This document shows, piece by piece, positions 35,567 through 47,816 of a stretch of 64,000 bases of DNA. Under the pieces are notes generated by a model. The model worked only from the letters and a program-made list of their open reading frames with translations. It did not search any database and was not told the origin of the DNA. The DNA comes from Parathalassolituus penaei (GTDB lineage: Bacteria > Pseudomonadota > Gammaproteobacteria > Pseudomonadales > Oceanobacteraceae), in assembly GCF_026626885.1 (NCBI RefSeq), contig NZ_JAPNOA010000029.1, positions 186,001-250,000 of the forward strand, written 5' to 3'. Position 1 is the stretch's first letter. The number at the start of each line of letters is the position of its first letter. The position numbers and the translations under genes were made by a program.

Positions 35567-36133
35567 ATGATCGACAAGCGTCAACAGATTCTTCAGGCAA
35601 CAGCCGACATGATTGCGGAATATGGGCTCCAGGCCTGTCCGATGTCGAAAATCTCAGCCCGTGCGGGTTGTGGTGCCGGAACCATCTATCGCTACTTCGA
35701 AACCAAGGAAGAACTCGTCAAGGCCCTGTTTGAGGACCTGATCGAGCGTCTGACTGAAGCCTGTTTGCATGAATACGATGCATCACAACCATTGCGCGAT
35801 CGCTTTTATCGCCTGTGGGGCAACTACTATCACTATGTACTGGCCAACCCTGGCCAACGCGCACTGATGGAACAGCTGCTGGCTTCGCCGATTATCTGCA
35901 ACGACCAGACGGATTGCGCACTGAGAACCCTGCATCTGACTACCCATCAGTTGCTGGATGATGGCAAACACCAGGGCGTCTTCAAGGATTTGTCGAACGA
36001 GATTCTCAACACAATCACGTACGGCAGCCTGATCATGATGTCCAAGAAATTGCACCAGAGCCCCGAGAAATTCGGTACTGAAGTACCGGTAGAAGCCTTA
36101 CTGGGCATGTGCTGGGACGCCATCCGCTGTTAA
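35567..36133 (+). CDS. TetR/AcrR-family transcriptional regulator
   Basis: The protein is 188 aa with an N-terminal TetR helix-turn-helix: RQQILQATADMIAEYGL, then MSKISARAGCGAGTIYRYFETKEELVKALF. The ligand-binding C-terminal domain is family-variable and offers no clue to the effector. It resembles small TetR repressors placed beside efflux genes, but no transporter is adjacent: the neighbours are ychF and a short uncharacterised ORF. The target is unknown. Confidence 0.88.
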   Translation: MIDKRQQILQATADMIAEYGLQACPMSKISARAGCGAGTIYRYFETKEELVKALFEDLIERLTEACLHEYDASQPLRDRFYRLWGNYYHYVLANPGQRALMEQLLASPIICNDQTDCALRTLHLTTHQLLDDGKHQGVFKDLSNEILNTITYGSLIMMSKKLHQSPEKFGTEVPVEALLGMCWDAIRC

Positions 36134-36166
36134 CGGGAAGGAGCACCGTCAACGACGGTATACGGA

Positions 36167-36352
36167 ATGAACATTCTCTCACAACTCAGTCAGGATCAGA
36201 TTATGGCTACTCAACTCAGCACCCGCAGCACCGAATCACAAGCTCAAGGCACCAGCAAAACTGTTGGCGGCAGCCGTCAACCAGCTACTTTTTATTCAGC
36301 ACTGACCGAACTGGTACTGCAGCAGAAACGCCAGCGTAACAGCGTAAAATGA
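36167..36352 (+). CDS. Small uncharacterised protein
   Basis: An ORF of 61 codons, or 49 if translation starts at ATG 36203, which has AGGA 7 nt upstream and is the better start. The longer reading begins MNILSQLSQDQI. The protein is polar, rich in Q, S and T, with an N-terminal low-complexity part and a helix-forming C-terminus ending in basic residues (LVLQQKRQRNSVK). There is no signal peptide or membrane segment. It begins 33 nt after the TetR gene. Codon use resembles its neighbours, which favours a real gene, but no family is recognised. Confidence 0.45.
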   Translation: MNILSQLSQDQIMATQLSTRSTESQAQGTSKTVGGSRQPATFYSALTELVLQQKRQRNSVK

Positions 36353-36394
36353 TGGGGCGAACCGCCCTGCAGTTGAGGGCAGCTCGTCAGCTTG

Positions 36395-36991
36395 TCAGTG
36401 CAGCGTACTGCTGACGCCGGTATCGGCATCAGCAAAGCTGCACGGCAACAATGAATTGCGATTGATCACAATCAGACTGTGATCCGGCAGTACCACCCGA
36501 TCACCATCCATCACAGACTCAAGCAGGATACAGGTGGCATCGATCGAATCGATTCCAACCACAATTCCCAGCACAAAGCCGTGGCACAAATTAACGGCAA
36601 CCAGGTCTCCAACCTCACTTTCCTCACGTTCGGTCAGAAAATCCTCACCCGCCATTTCGTCACTTGGCCATGGCGTGCGGAAACGTGCGACGGCGACCAG
36701 TTGCACAATGCCCTGCACCACGTTGTCATTGATATCCAGCGAGACATCCTGCTCGTCTTCCGCTTCAACCACACGATCCAGCAAACTCATAAACAGATCG
36801 GAGTCTTCATCGGACCAGCGCAGATCCACACTTTGCTGTGGCTGGCGGTTGTTGCGAAAAAAAACGTCGGTAGGAAATTCGGCCGGCTCTTCACCTGCGA
36901 TACGGGCGGGCATCAATAGACTGACGGCCTGAACACCATTGCGGTCAGTTCCGGTGACACGCCAGAAAAGGGGCAGCATTTCTGAATTCAT
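36395..36991 (-). CDS. Uncharacterised acidic protein
   Basis: The protein is 198 aa with no recognised family. It is cytoplasmic by composition: no signal peptide or membrane segment. It is acidic, with a cluster SDEDSDLFMSLLDRVVEAEDEQD in the middle. The N-terminus (LPLFWRVTGTDRNGVQAVSLLMPARI) and the C-terminal half (VGDLVAVNLCHGFVLGIVVGID, DGDRVVLPDHSLIVINRNSL) look like beta-rich segments, the latter reminiscent of a small barrel. The start is ATG 36991 with AAGGAG 8 nt upstream. It is convergent with the small ORF at 36167-36352. Confidence 0.65.
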   Translation of the reverse strand: MNSEMLPLFWRVTGTDRNGVQAVSLLMPARIAGEEPAEFPTDVFFRNNRQPQQSVDLRWSDEDSDLFMSLLDRVVEAEDEQDVSLDINDNVVQGIVQLVAVARFRTPWPSDEMAGEDFLTEREESEVGDLVAVNLCHGFVLGIVVGIDSIDATCILLESVMDGDRVVLPDHSLIVINRNSLLPCSFADADTGVSSTLH

Positions 36992-37129
36992 GATCTTGAC
37001 TCCTTCAGGCCGGAAAAAGAAAGACACCAGGAAACGAAACGACTGTTACCTCCGGAATTCACTGCCATGAATTGACCATAGCAGGGCCGCATGACGCTGA
37101 CAAGAGAGGTTTCCGGCTACCCGAAGGAC

Positions 37130-37471
37130 TCAGTTTTCCGGACGAGGAGGAATCACACTGCCCGGAAAAACACTGACATTGGAACCGCTGGCAGGAACAA
37201 CAGCAGGTCTGCCCTCCTTGCCAACCTCGTCAATGCGCAAAATGCTGTGCAGGGGAATAAAGGAGCGTTTGACGTCGGCGAACATAGCCTTGAGCTTCTC
37301 TTCGCCCGGATCCAGAACCAGCTGCGAACGCTCTCCGAACAAGAGTTCTTCAATCTCGACAAAACCATGCAGGTCGCTCTGATAAATAAAGCGGCAGCAG
37401 ATCTCGAAGACCTCTCCTTGCTGCACAAAGACAACACGGAATACCGATTCCTGGGGCTCGTTCTTGCTCAT
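37130..37471 (-). CDS. DUF1820 family protein
   Basis: This 113-aa protein fits DUF1820. It opens SVFRVVFVQQGEVFEICCRF, then FVEIEELLFGE, LVLDPGEEKLKAMFADVKRSFIPLHSILRIDEV and a Pro/Ser-rich tail. The family is small, cytoplasmic and of unknown function, and in Pseudomonas it lies near miaB, as here. The start is ATG 37471 with AGGAT upstream. A plus-strand reading frame covers the same stretch but is an antisense shadow. Confidence 0.82.
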   Translation of the reverse strand: MSKNEPQESVFRVVFVQQGEVFEICCRFIYQSDLHGFVEIEELLFGERSQLVLDPGEEKLKAMFADVKRSFIPLHSILRIDEVGKEGRPAVVPASGSNVSVFPGSVIPPRPEN

Positions 37472-37584
37472 GAAAGATACAGATCCTGACAAGGGGATGG
37501 GGAGTGACTGGCACTCACGATCAGCCCCGAAGTATAATGCTGCCCCATTTTTTACGCGATACTTGCCGAGGTTCCGAAGCTGCC

Positions 37585-38934
37585 ATGAGCGACCAACCGA
37601 AAAAGCTGTATATCAAAACTCACGGTTGTCAGATGAATGAGTACGACTCTTCACGCATGGCGGATATGCTCGGCGCCAGCCATCAGATGGAGCTGACTGA
37701 CAACCCCGACGAAGCCGACGTGATTCTGCTCAACACCTGCTCTATCCGCGAGAAAGCGCAGGAAAAAGTGTTCCATGAGCTGGGACGCTGGAAGAAGCTG
37801 AAGAAGAAGAATCCGAACCTGAAAATCGGTGTCGGCGGCTGTGTGGCCAGTCAGGAAGGTGACGCCATCATCAAACGTGCGCCGCACGTGGATATGGTAT
37901 TCGGCCCTCAGACCCTGCACCGTCTGCCAACCATGGTCGACAAAGCTGCCAACGCAATTCAGGTCGTCGACGTCACCTTCCCGGAAATCGAGAAGTTCGA
38001 CCACCTGCCAGCACCAAAAGTGGAGGGCTGCAGCGCCTTTGTTTCCATCATGGAAGGCTGCTCCAAATACTGCACCTTCTGTGTGGTGCCTTACACCCGT
38101 GGCGAAGAAGTCAGCCGTCGTCTTGAAGACGTACTGCAGGAAGTGCGCGCACTGGCCGACCAGGGCGTACGTGAAGTAAACCTGCTGGGTCAGAATGTTA
38201 ACGCCTACCGCGGTGCAACTGCCGATGGTGACATTGCCGATCTCGCTGAACTGATCACTCTGGTGGCGGACATTGACGGTATCGACCGCATCCGTTTCAC
38301 CACCTCGCATCCGCTGGAATTCAGCGATGCCCTGATTCAGGTTTATGCCGAAGTACCTGAGCTGGTCAGCCACTTGCACCTGCCGGTACAAAGCGGTTCC
38401 AACCGCATTCTGGCCGCCATGAAACGTGGTCACGAAATCAGCATGTATATCGACAAGATTGAACGGATCCGCCAGTTGCGCCCGGATCTGTCGGTTTCGT
38501 CCGACTTCATTGTCGGTTTCCCGGGTGAAACCGCCGAAGATTTTGAACAGACCATGGACCTGATCCACCAGATCGGTTTTGATACCTCTTTCAGCTTTGT
38601 GTATAGCGCCCGTCCGGGAACTCCGGCCTCCAACCTGCCGGATGACACACCGGAAGACGTGAAAAAAGCGCGCCTGCAGATCCTGCAAGATCGTATTATC
38701 CAGCAAGCCATGCAGATCAGCCGCCGTATGGTGGGCCGCGAAGAAACCATTCTGGTTACCGGTCCGTCACGCAAGGATCCGGGTGAACTGCAAGGTCGTA
38801 CCGAGAACAACCGGGTCGTCAACTTCCGCTATGATGACCACTCGATTATTGGCAAATTTGCACGGGTACGCATCGACGAAGCCCGTCCAAACAGCCTGCG
38901 CGGAACCCTTGTTAACCCCGAGCTGGTGTACTGA
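37585..38934 (+). CDS. miaB: tRNA-2-methylthio-N6-dimethylallyladenosine synthase MiaB
   Basis: This 449-aa radical-SAM methylthiotransferase adds the 2-methylthio group to i6A37 in tRNAs reading UNN codons. The N-terminal UPF0004 domain has three cysteines for one 4Fe-4S cluster ([36 protein letters not shown]). The radical SAM cluster motif is [19 protein letters not shown]-terminal TRAM domain begins about residue 378. I start at ATG 37585 (MSDQPKKLY); an 81-nt in-frame extension lacks support. It heads the conserved miaB-ybeZ-ybeY-ybeX-lnt run. Confidence 0.95.
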   Translation: MSDQPKKLYIKTHGCQMNEYDSSRMADMLGASHQMELTDNPDEADVILLNTCSIREKAQEKVFHELGRWKKLKKKNPNLKIGVGGCVASQEGDAIIKRAPHVDMVFGPQTLHRLPTMVDKAANAIQVVDVTFPEIEKFDHLPAPKVEGCSAFVSIMEGCSKYCTFCVVPYTRGEEVSRRLEDVLQEVRALADQGVREVNLLGQNVNAYRGATADGDIADLAELITLVADIDGIDRIRFTTSHPLEFSDALIQVYAEVPELVSHLHLPVQSGSNRILAAMKRGHEISMYIDKIERIRQLRPDLSVSSDFIVGFPGETAEDFEQTMDLIHQIGFDTSFSFVYSARPGTPASNLPDDTPEDVKKARLQILQDRIIQQAMQISRRMVGREETILVTGPSRKDPGELQGRTENNRVVNFRYDDHSIIGKFARVRIDEARPNSLRGTLVNPELVY

Positions 38935-38969
38935 TCACCCGCAGCAAGCAACTAGTTTCAGGAGTTCTT

Positions 38970-40049
38970 TTGACCGAGTCTACCGCCTCTAACGACAGCC
39001 TGGCCGATGGCCACATCATGCGCTTCACCATGGAGCCAGATGATGCCCCACGCCTGGCCAACCTGTGTGGCAACCTTGATGCCCACATCCATCAGATTGC
39101 TGATCATTACAAGCTGGTGATTTTCAACCGTGGTGCCCAGTTCCAGATCGAAGGTCCGGAACTGCGTCCGGCCGAGCGTGCCGCGCATATGCTGCAACGC
39201 CTGTATCGGGAAACAGCCAACGGTACACCGATCACCCCGGAGCTGATCCATCTGTTGCTGTCAGAGGACGATATCGAAGAACTCGAAAGTGGCAACACCG
39301 AGCTGACGCCAGAAATGGAACAGCAGGAACTGGTGATTCGTACCCCACGTGCACACGTCAAGGCTCGTGGCAAACACCAGCGCGAATACCTCGAACGGGT
39401 GTACAAATACGACATCAACTTCGGTATTGGCCCAGCGGGTACCGGTAAGACCTTCCTCGCCGTGGCAGCGGCCGTTCAGGCACTGACCCGTGATGAAGTG
39501 CGTCGCATCCTGCTGGTGCGTCCAGCGGTAGAAGCCGGTGAAAAACTCGGTTTCCTGCCCGGCGACCTGACCCAGAAAATCGACCCGTACCTGCGCCCAC
39601 TGTACGACGCGCTCTATGAGATGCTCGGTTTTGAGCAGGTCGGCAAGCTGATGGAACGCAACGTTATCGAAGTTGCGCCGCTGGCGTATATGCGTGGTCG
39701 TACCCTCAGCCACTCGTTTGTGATCCTCGACGAAAGCCAGAACACCACCAAGGAACAGATGAAAATGTTTCTGACCCGTATCGGCTTTGGCTCCAAAGCG
39801 GTCATCACCGGCGACCTTACCCAGGTCGACTTGCCGCGTGGTGTGATTTCCGGTCTGCGTCATGGCCTTGAAGTACTCGACAATGTTGAAGGGATTGGTA
39901 TCACCCGCTTCGACAGCAAGGATGTGGTACGTCACCCGCTGGTACAACGGATTGTTGATGCCTACGATCGTCACGATATTCGTGTAGAAGCTGAACAACA
40001 GGCCCGTCGCGAAGAACGTGCACGTGCGCAACAGGAAACTGCCAAATGA
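38970..40049 (+). CDS. ybeZ: PhoH-like ATPase YbeZ
   Basis: This 359-aa PhoH-family P-loop protein has Walker [18 protein letters not shown] (about 143-159) and Walker [24 protein letters not shown]. The motifs [17 protein letters not shown] and [11 protein letters not shown] are typical. It is probably an RNA helicase-like partner of the neighbouring endoribonuclease YbeY in rRNA maturation. The start appears to be TTG 38970 with GGAG 5 nt upstream; an ATG at 39018 is an alternative. Its end overlaps ybeY by 4 nt. Confidence 0.92.
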   Translation: MTESTASNDSLADGHIMRFTMEPDDAPRLANLCGNLDAHIHQIADHYKLVIFNRGAQFQIEGPELRPAERAAHMLQRLYRETANGTPITPELIHLLLSEDDIEELESGNTELTPEMEQQELVIRTPRAHVKARGKHQREYLERVYKYDINFGIGPAGTGKTFLAVAAAVQALTRDEVRRILLVRPAVEAGEKLGFLPGDLTQKIDPYLRPLYDALYEMLGFEQVGKLMERNVIEVAPLAYMRGRTLSHSFVILDESQNTTKEQMKMFLTRIGFGSKAVITGDLTQVDLPRGVISGLRHGLEVLDNVEGIGITRFDSKDVVRHPLVQRIVDAYDRHDIRVEAEQQARREERARAQQETAK

Positions 40050-40519
40050 ACCTTTACCTCGACCTGCAAAACGCCCTTGAAACCGAAATGGCAGGGCTGC
40101 CGGATGAAGAGCAGCTGAATCGCTGGGTACTGGCAGCGCTGGAAGGCCGTTGCGATCTGGACGAGCCTGAGCTGACCATTCGTATTACCGACGAAGCCGA
40201 AAGCCAGGAGCTGAATGCCGAATATCGCGGCAAGGATTACCCGACCAACGTGTTGTCCTTTCCGTTCGAAGCACCGCCGGAAGTACCGATTCCACTGCTG
40301 GGTGATCTGGTAATCTGCGCGCCGGTGGTATTCCGCGAGGCGACCGAACAAGGCAAGACCGCCGAGTCACATTGGGCCCATATGGTGATTCATGGTTGCT
40401 TGCATTTGCTGGGTTACGACCATATAAATGACGACGAAGCTGAAGAGATGGAAGGCATTGAACGCCAGATCATGGCCTCTCTCGGCTTTGAGGACCCTTA
40501 CCTGGAAGATGATTCATGA
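40046..40519 (+). CDS. ybeY: Endoribonuclease YbeY
   Basis: This 157-aa metalloprotein has the zinc motif H-G-x-L-H-x5-H, seen as [11 protein letters not shown] (about 115-125), preceded by [11 protein letters not shown] and [11 protein letters not shown]. YbeY trims 16S rRNA 3' ends and takes part in 70S ribosome quality control. ATGA overlaps join it to ybeZ upstream and ybeX downstream, indicating coupled translation of the three. Confidence 0.95.
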   Translation: MNLYLDLQNALETEMAGLPDEEQLNRWVLAALEGRCDLDEPELTIRITDEAESQELNAEYRGKDYPTNVLSFPFEAPPEVPIPLLGDLVICAPVVFREATEQGKTAESHWAHMVIHGCLHLLGYDHINDDEAEEMEGIERQIMASLGFEDPYLEDDS

Positions 40520-41364
40520 GTGATGACCGATCGGCCCAACCTCGAAGTTGGCTGGAAAAATTCACTGACCTGTTCTCTGACGACCCACAAAGTCGTCAGG
40601 ACATCAAGGTCATTGTGCGGGAAGCTGCCGAGCGCAGTATCGTCGATAGCGAAACCCTGAATATTCTGGAGGGAGCCCTTCAGGTATCCGAAATGCAGGT
40701 GCGGGACATCATGATCCCTCGTCCGCAGGTGGTTTCCATCCAGATCCACGAAACCTTGCAGGAATGCCTGCCGCGCATCATCGAATCTGCTCACTCCCGA
40801 TTCCCGGTTCTCGGTGAAAACACCGAAGTTCTTGGCATTATTCTCGCCAAGGATTTACTCCCCCTGCTTCTGCTCGACACCAACGAAAGCATCCAGAACA
40901 GCTTCAGCCTGCAGGAAATTCTGCGTCCGGCGACCTTTGTTCCGGAAAGCAAACGCCTCAACGTACTACTGCGTGAATTCCGCTCCAACCGTAACCATAT
41001 GGCCATTGTGGTCGATGAGTTTGGTGGTGTTGCCGGTTTGGTCACCATTGAAGACGTTCTGGAACAGATCGTGGGTGAGATCGAAGACGAACACGATTAC
41101 GATGAGGAAGACAGCCTCATCAAGAAAGTCGAAAACGACGTGTTTATGGTAAAAGCCCTGACACCGGTTGAAGACTTTAATGAACATTTTGGTGCCCGCT
41201 TCAGCGATGATGATTTTGATACCATCGGTGGCATTGTGGTGCACCACTTCGGCCGTATGCCGGAATGTAATGAATGCATCCATATCGATAACTGGAGCTT
41301 CAAAGTGGTCAACGGCACCAGCCGTCAGATCAATCTTCTCGAAGTAAGCCCTCTCGCCAACTGA
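40516..41364 (+). CDS. ybeX: CorC/YbeX CBS-domain protein
   Basis: This 282-aa cytoplasmic protein has two CBS domains (about 65-190: [15 protein letters not shown] through [28 protein letters not shown]). A CorC/HlyC transporter-associated domain follows (about 200-280). No membrane segment is present, unlike the long CorB/YtfL relatives. It is linked to magnesium-cobalt efflux in Salmonella and to ribosome-related heat sensitivity in E. coli. The gene overlaps ybeY by 4 nt, and lnt follows after 10 nt. Confidence 0.92.
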   Translation: MSDDRSAQPRSWLEKFTDLFSDDPQSRQDIKVIVREAAERSIVDSETLNILEGALQVSEMQVRDIMIPRPQVVSIQIHETLQECLPRIIESAHSRFPVLGENTEVLGIILAKDLLPLLLLDTNESIQNSFSLQEILRPATFVPESKRLNVLLREFRSNRNHMAIVVDEFGGVAGLVTIEDVLEQIVGEIEDEHDYDEEDSLIKKVENDVFMVKALTPVEDFNEHFGARFSDDDFDTIGGIVVHHFGRMPECNECIHIDNWSFKVVNGTSRQINLLEVSPLAN

Positions 41365-41374
41365 TTCTGATTAC

Positions 41375-42886
41375 ATGCGTAGCCCCTGGTTTGCCCGTAG
41401 CCTTCTGCTGACTGCCGGGGCGCTGTTTCCCCTGGCCACCGCTCCTCTGTACTGGTGGCCAGTCGGCCTCGTCAGTATTGCCATTTATTGTATCGCCATG
41501 CGCTCCGTTCATACGGTGCCGCAAGCCTTCTGGCGCACCTGGGCTTACCAGTTCGGGCTATTTGGTGTCGGCGTATCCTGGGTTTACGTCAGCATCCACG
41601 ATTTTGGCGATACCTCCATGCTGTTATCGGGGCTGGTCGCCATGGTTTTTGCTGGGGGTCTGGCACTGGTTCCGGCAATGGTATTTGCGTTGCGGCAAAA
41701 GCTGATAGGCCAGCAATATGCCTGGTTAAGCCTTCCTGTATTCTGGTTTCTATCAGAATGGACACGCAGCTGGTTCCTGACCGGCTTCCCGTGGCTGTAC
41801 GCAGGAGATGCCCACCTGTACAGCTGGTTAAGTGGCTGGGCGCCCGTCATTGGCAGTTTCGGTATATCATTTATCCTGGTACTCACCTGCAGCTCCCTGC
41901 TCGAATTCGCTCACAAGCGGCGTATCCGTTATTTGCTGGTACTGCTGTTATGGCCAAGTGGTTGGTATCTGCAATCGCAGCAATGGACCCACCCGGTTGG
42001 TGAACTGAAAGTGGCGGCCGTACAAGGTAACGTCACCCAGGACATGAAATGGGATGACAGCATGGTAGGCCCTACCATCAACCTGTATTTTGGCGAAACC
42101 GGCAAACTCTGGGGCAACGACCTGATTCTTTGGCCAGAAACCGCCATCACCCTGAGTTACCACCGCTTCCAGCCTTATCTGGAAGAGTTGTCGACGATTG
42201 CCCGCTCCCACAATGCCACTGTGATTACCGGTATTCCTTATAAATACCCGGAAGGTCATGAACTGGCAGGAGAATGGCACAACAGCATCACCGCCACCGG
42301 TATTGGTTCAGGCCTTTACCACAAGCAGAAACTGGTGCCGTTTGGTGAGTTCGTACCTCTGGAACACTGGTTGCGTGGCGCCCTGCCCTTTATGGATCTG
42401 GAAATGTCCGGCTTCCTGGCTGGCCCCGCTGACCAGAAGCTGCTGCAACTCGAAAAAGACGAGCGCCTGGTGCTGATTGCACCGTTTATCTGCTACGAAA
42501 TCGCTTACCCGCTGCTGGTTGCGGATATGGCTCGTCAGGCCGACATGCTGGTAACCATCAGCAACGATGCCTGGTTTGGTGACTCTCTGGGGCCGAAACA
42601 ACATCTGGGCCTGGCCCAGATGCGTGCACTGGAAACCGGACGCTACCTGTTACGCTCCACCAACACCGGCATCACCGCCCTGGTAGACAACAAGGGCCAT
42701 ATTATTGATCAGCTGCCAGTGAATACCCGCGCCAATCTCAGTGGCACTGCCGTGTTACGCGAAGGTGAAACACCATTCATGATCGCGGGTGTATGGCCGC
42801 TGCTGGTACTTTCAGGATTGCTGATTCTCATGGCAATTCCAGCCCATTATCGCGATCAGAAACGTCGTCAGGGGGATTTCTACTGA
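41375..42886 (+). CDS. lnt: Apolipoprotein N-acyltransferase
   Basis: This 503-aa inner-membrane enzyme adds the third acyl chain to the N-terminal cysteine of lipoproteins. Six to seven membrane segments occupy residues 1-200, and one more lies at the end (about 470-490). The periplasmic nitrilase-like domain keeps the triad: E255 in LWPETAITL, K317 in YHKQKLVPFGEFVPL and C373 in ICYEIAYP. Its product feeds the Lol system, of which LolB is also in this window. It overlaps the next gene by 1 nt (TGATG). Confidence 0.95.
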   Translation: MRSPWFARSLLLTAGALFPLATAPLYWWPVGLVSIAIYCIAMRSVHTVPQAFWRTWAYQFGLFGVGVSWVYVSIHDFGDTSMLLSGLVAMVFAGGLALVPAMVFALRQKLIGQQYAWLSLPVFWFLSEWTRSWFLTGFPWLYAGDAHLYSWLSGWAPVIGSFGISFILVLTCSSLLEFAHKRRIRYLLVLLLWPSGWYLQSQQWTHPVGELKVAAVQGNVTQDMKWDDSMVGPTINLYFGETGKLWGNDLILWPETAITLSYHRFQPYLEELSTIARSHNATVITGIPYKYPEGHELAGEWHNSITATGIGSGLYHKQKLVPFGEFVPLEHWLRGALPFMDLEMSGFLAGPADQKLLQLEKDERLVLIAPFICYEIAYPLLVADMARQADMLVTISNDAWFGDSLGPKQHLGLAQMRALETGRYLLRSTNTGITALVDNKGHIIDQLPVNTRANLSGTAVLREGETPFMIAGVWPLLVLSGLLILMAIPAHYRDQKRRQGDFY

Positions 42887-43230
42887 TGGCTCGCATTCTG
42901 TTCCGCCTGGCAAATGTTCCGGAAATTGAAGCCAACGCCGTCAAAAGCGCTCTGGAACAGGCCGGTGTCGATTTCTATGAAACCAGTGCAGGACGCTGGG
43001 GGTTATCTCTCGCCGCGCTGTGGGCCAGAACTGAGAGCGATTTTGAACGAGGGCGGGAGGTGATTGATGAGTGTCAGCAACATCTCGACCAGCTGCCGCA
43101 TGAGCCCACGGCGAGTCTTGGACAACGTCTTCGCGAACGCCCATTAGAACTGTTATTAACGGTTTTGGCGGTACTGGGAGTGCTGACCATCAGCCTGATG
43201 CCGTTTCTCAACGCCTTTGCATCACACTGA
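42886..43230 (+). CDS. DUF6164 family protein
   Basis: The protein is 114 aa. It has a short ferredoxin-like or regulatory N-terminal domain (ARILFRLANVPEIEANAVKSAL, then VDFYETSAGRWGLSLAALWAR) and a single C-terminal membrane segment (about 88-108, LELLLTVLAVLGVLTISLMPF). The NVPEDE...FYETSAG pattern matches what I know as DUF6164, of unknown function. Its ATG overlaps the lnt stop in TGATG, so it is the last gene of the miaB-lnt run. Confidence 0.75.
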   Translation: MARILFRLANVPEIEANAVKSALEQAGVDFYETSAGRWGLSLAALWARTESDFERGREVIDECQQHLDQLPHEPTASLGQRLRERPLELLLTVLAVLGVLTISLMPFLNAFASH

Positions 43231-43280
43231 GCAATCAAAAGGGAACTCATCGGGCGGGGCATTGCCCCAGAAACCAGCTG

Positions 43281-43305
43281 GGCCAGTTATAGGAAATAAC
43301 TGGCC
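43281..43305. terminator. Hairpin between convergent DUF6164 and mutT genes
   Basis: GGCCAGTTAT (43281-43290) and ATAACTGGCC (43296-43305) form a perfect 10-bp stem with loop AGGAA. It lies 51 nt after the DUF6164 stop and 31 nt after the mutT stop on the other strand. There is no U-tract. Confidence 0.55.
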
Positions 43306-43335
43306 AGTGGAAAACAGGCGTCGGAACTACCGGAC

Positions 43336-43749
43336 TTACCCCAGCAATTTTTTCCGAACAGCCGTTACAATTGGTTCATTGGCAGCCGGAAATTCATATC
43401 CAGCCAGTGATTCGGCATCAGCCCAGACAATCGGCTGACCTTCTGCACCATGAGCCTGTGTTTCCTGCTCGGCAGTCAGTTCGACACACCAGACATCCAG
43501 CCGCACCGCTTTATCCGGGTACTGAAAACGCACTTCCGTCAGCGCCGACATACAACCGGTATCCAGTTGCAAACCCAGCTCTTCTGCCAATTCACGCACC
43601 AGTGCTTCCGGAGTGGATTCACCGGCTTCAATCTTGCCACCGGGAAACTCCCAAAGGCCGCCCTGGTGTTTGTCATCCGGACGACGAGCCAGCAGAATCT
43701 GCCGGCCCTCGTTGAGGATAACGCCAACCGCTACCGCCACTTCCTTCAT
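43336..43749 (-). CDS. mutT: 8-oxo-dGTP diphosphatase MutT
   Basis: This 137-aa Nudix hydrolase has a complete Nudix box, GGKIEAGESTPEALVRELAEELGL in positions about 38-61, with all metal-binding glutamates. The N-terminus VAVAVGVILNEGRQILLARRPDDKHQGGLWEFPG is typical of MutT. It sanitises the nucleotide pool of 8-oxo-dGTP. The start is ATG 43749, 1 nt after the argJ stop on the same strand, implying an argJ-mutT operon as in related bacteria; a longer frame reaching 44031 runs inside argJ and is rejected. Confidence 0.93.
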   Translation of the reverse strand: MKEVAVAVGVILNEGRQILLARRPDDKHQGGLWEFPGGKIEAGESTPEALVRELAEELGLQLDTGCMSALTEVRFQYPDKAVRLDVWCVELTAEQETQAHGAEGQPIVWADAESLAGYEFPAANEPIVTAVRKKLLG

Positions 43750-43750
43750 A

Positions 43751-44968
43751 TCAGGAACGGTAGTTGGCGTTGATGGTGACGTATTCGTGGGACAGGTCAG
43801 TGGTCCACAGGGTTTCAGCGATGTCGCCACGGCCCAGTGCAATACGCACGGTGAACTCGGAACGCTTGAACACTTCAGCACCAGCAGCTTCGGTGTAGGA
43901 AGCACAACGACCGCCATTTTCCACGATCTGCACGTCGTCCAGCCAGGTTTGTACCTTTTCCAGATCGAAGTTCTGAACACCGGCACGACCAACCGCAGCC
44001 AGGATACGACCCCAGTTGGCGTCAGACGCAAACATGGCTGTTTTTACTAGTGGAGAATGAGCCACGGTATAAGCAACATCCAGCGCTTCCTGTTCAGAAG
44101 CCGCTTCAATAACTTCGATGGTCACAAACTTGGTTGCACCTTCACCGTCACGAACGATTGCCTGAGCCAGATCCTGGAAAGCCAGTTTCAGTTCAGCAAA
44201 CAGTTCAGCCGCTTCAGCGCTATCGGCATCGGACACAGTCAGACCAGACTTGCCGGTTGCCATCAGCATGCAGGAGTCGTTGGTAGAGGTATCACCGTCG
44301 ATGGTAATGCGGTTGAAAGACGCATTCGCCAGCTGTCTGCACCAGCTGTCCAGCAGCTCGGCAGACACGCCCGCATCGGTAGCGATGTAACCCAGCATGG
44401 TGGCCATGTTTGGTTTGATCATACCGGCACCTTTGGAGATACCAGTGATGGTCACCAGCTTGCCGCCAATCTCAACGATCTTGCTGTAACCTTTAGGCAG
44501 GGTGTCGGTGGTCATGATGCCACGAGCAGCACGAGCCCAGTTGTTTTCGTCGAGGTTAGCCAGCGCTTCCGGAATACCACGCTCAAACGCTTCCATGTTC
44601 AGAGGTTCACCAATAACACCGGTGGAGAACGGCAGAATCTCGTTCTCGGCAACACCAGCGGCAGCCGCCAGCATTTCACAGCTGCGTACGGCATTGGCAA
44701 AACCAGGCTTGCCAGTACCGGCGTTGGCATTACCGGTGTTGATCAGCAGGTAACGTGGAGCCGTTTCCTGCAGGTGCTTGCGGCACAGTTGAACCGGCGC
44801 GGCACAGAAGGCATTAAGGGTAAACACACCAGCAACGGTAGTACCCGGTGCAACTTCAATCACCACCATGTCATCACGGTTGGCGTAACGGACCTTGGCC
44901 TGAGCAATACCCAGACGAACACCGGCAACCGCCTTGAAGTCTTCAAAAACCTTGAAATTAACTGCCAT
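43751..44968 (-). CDS. argJ: Bifunctional ornithine acetyltransferase / N-acetylglutamate synthase
   Basis: This 405-aa enzyme recycles the acetyl group in arginine synthesis, moving it from N-acetylornithine to glutamate. The autoprocessing site that yields the alpha and beta chains is in MIKPNMATMLGYIATDAG, where the threonine of MATML becomes the nucleophile. Also seen are GVFTLNAFCAAPVQLCR, TGNANAGTGKPG, RITIDGDTSTNDSC and SDANWGRILAAVGRAG. The start is ATG 44968. It lies 14 nt downstream of secA. Whether it also uses acetyl-CoA cannot be read. Confidence 0.95.
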   Translation of the reverse strand: MAVNFKVFEDFKAVAGVRLGIAQAKVRYANRDDMVVIEVAPGTTVAGVFTLNAFCAAPVQLCRKHLQETAPRYLLINTGNANAGTGKPGFANAVRSCEMLAAAAGVAENEILPFSTGVIGEPLNMEAFERGIPEALANLDENNWARAARGIMTTDTLPKGYSKIVEIGGKLVTITGISKGAGMIKPNMATMLGYIATDAGVSAELLDSWCRQLANASFNRITIDGDTSTNDSCMLMATGKSGLTVSDADSAEAAELFAELKLAFQDLAQAIVRDGEGATKFVTIEVIEAASEQEALDVAYTVAHSPLVKTAMFASDANWGRILAAVGRAGVQNFDLEKVQTWLDDVQIVENGGRCASYTEAAGAEVFKRSEFTVRIALGRGDIAETLWTTDLSHEYVTINANYRS

Positions 44969-44982
44969 TTTTTCTCTACGCC

Positions 44983-47715
<2,733 letters not shown>

Positions 47716-47816
47716 TTTGTTTTTAAATCCAGTTTACGAATACGGTAGGCACCGGCAACAGTGCCCGGGCGGGCAGCTGTAACCGAAAATCATGACAATT
47801 TGAGGAGATTGGCGAA

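Noticed and set aside
37091-37489. Plus-strand 132-codon frame over the DUF1820 gene
   Set aside because: The minus-strand protein matches DUF1820 from end to end and has a ribosome site; the plus frame has neither.
37651-38706. 351-codon minus-strand frame opposite miaB
   Set aside because: Antisense to complete miaB with all cluster cysteines; no independent evidence.
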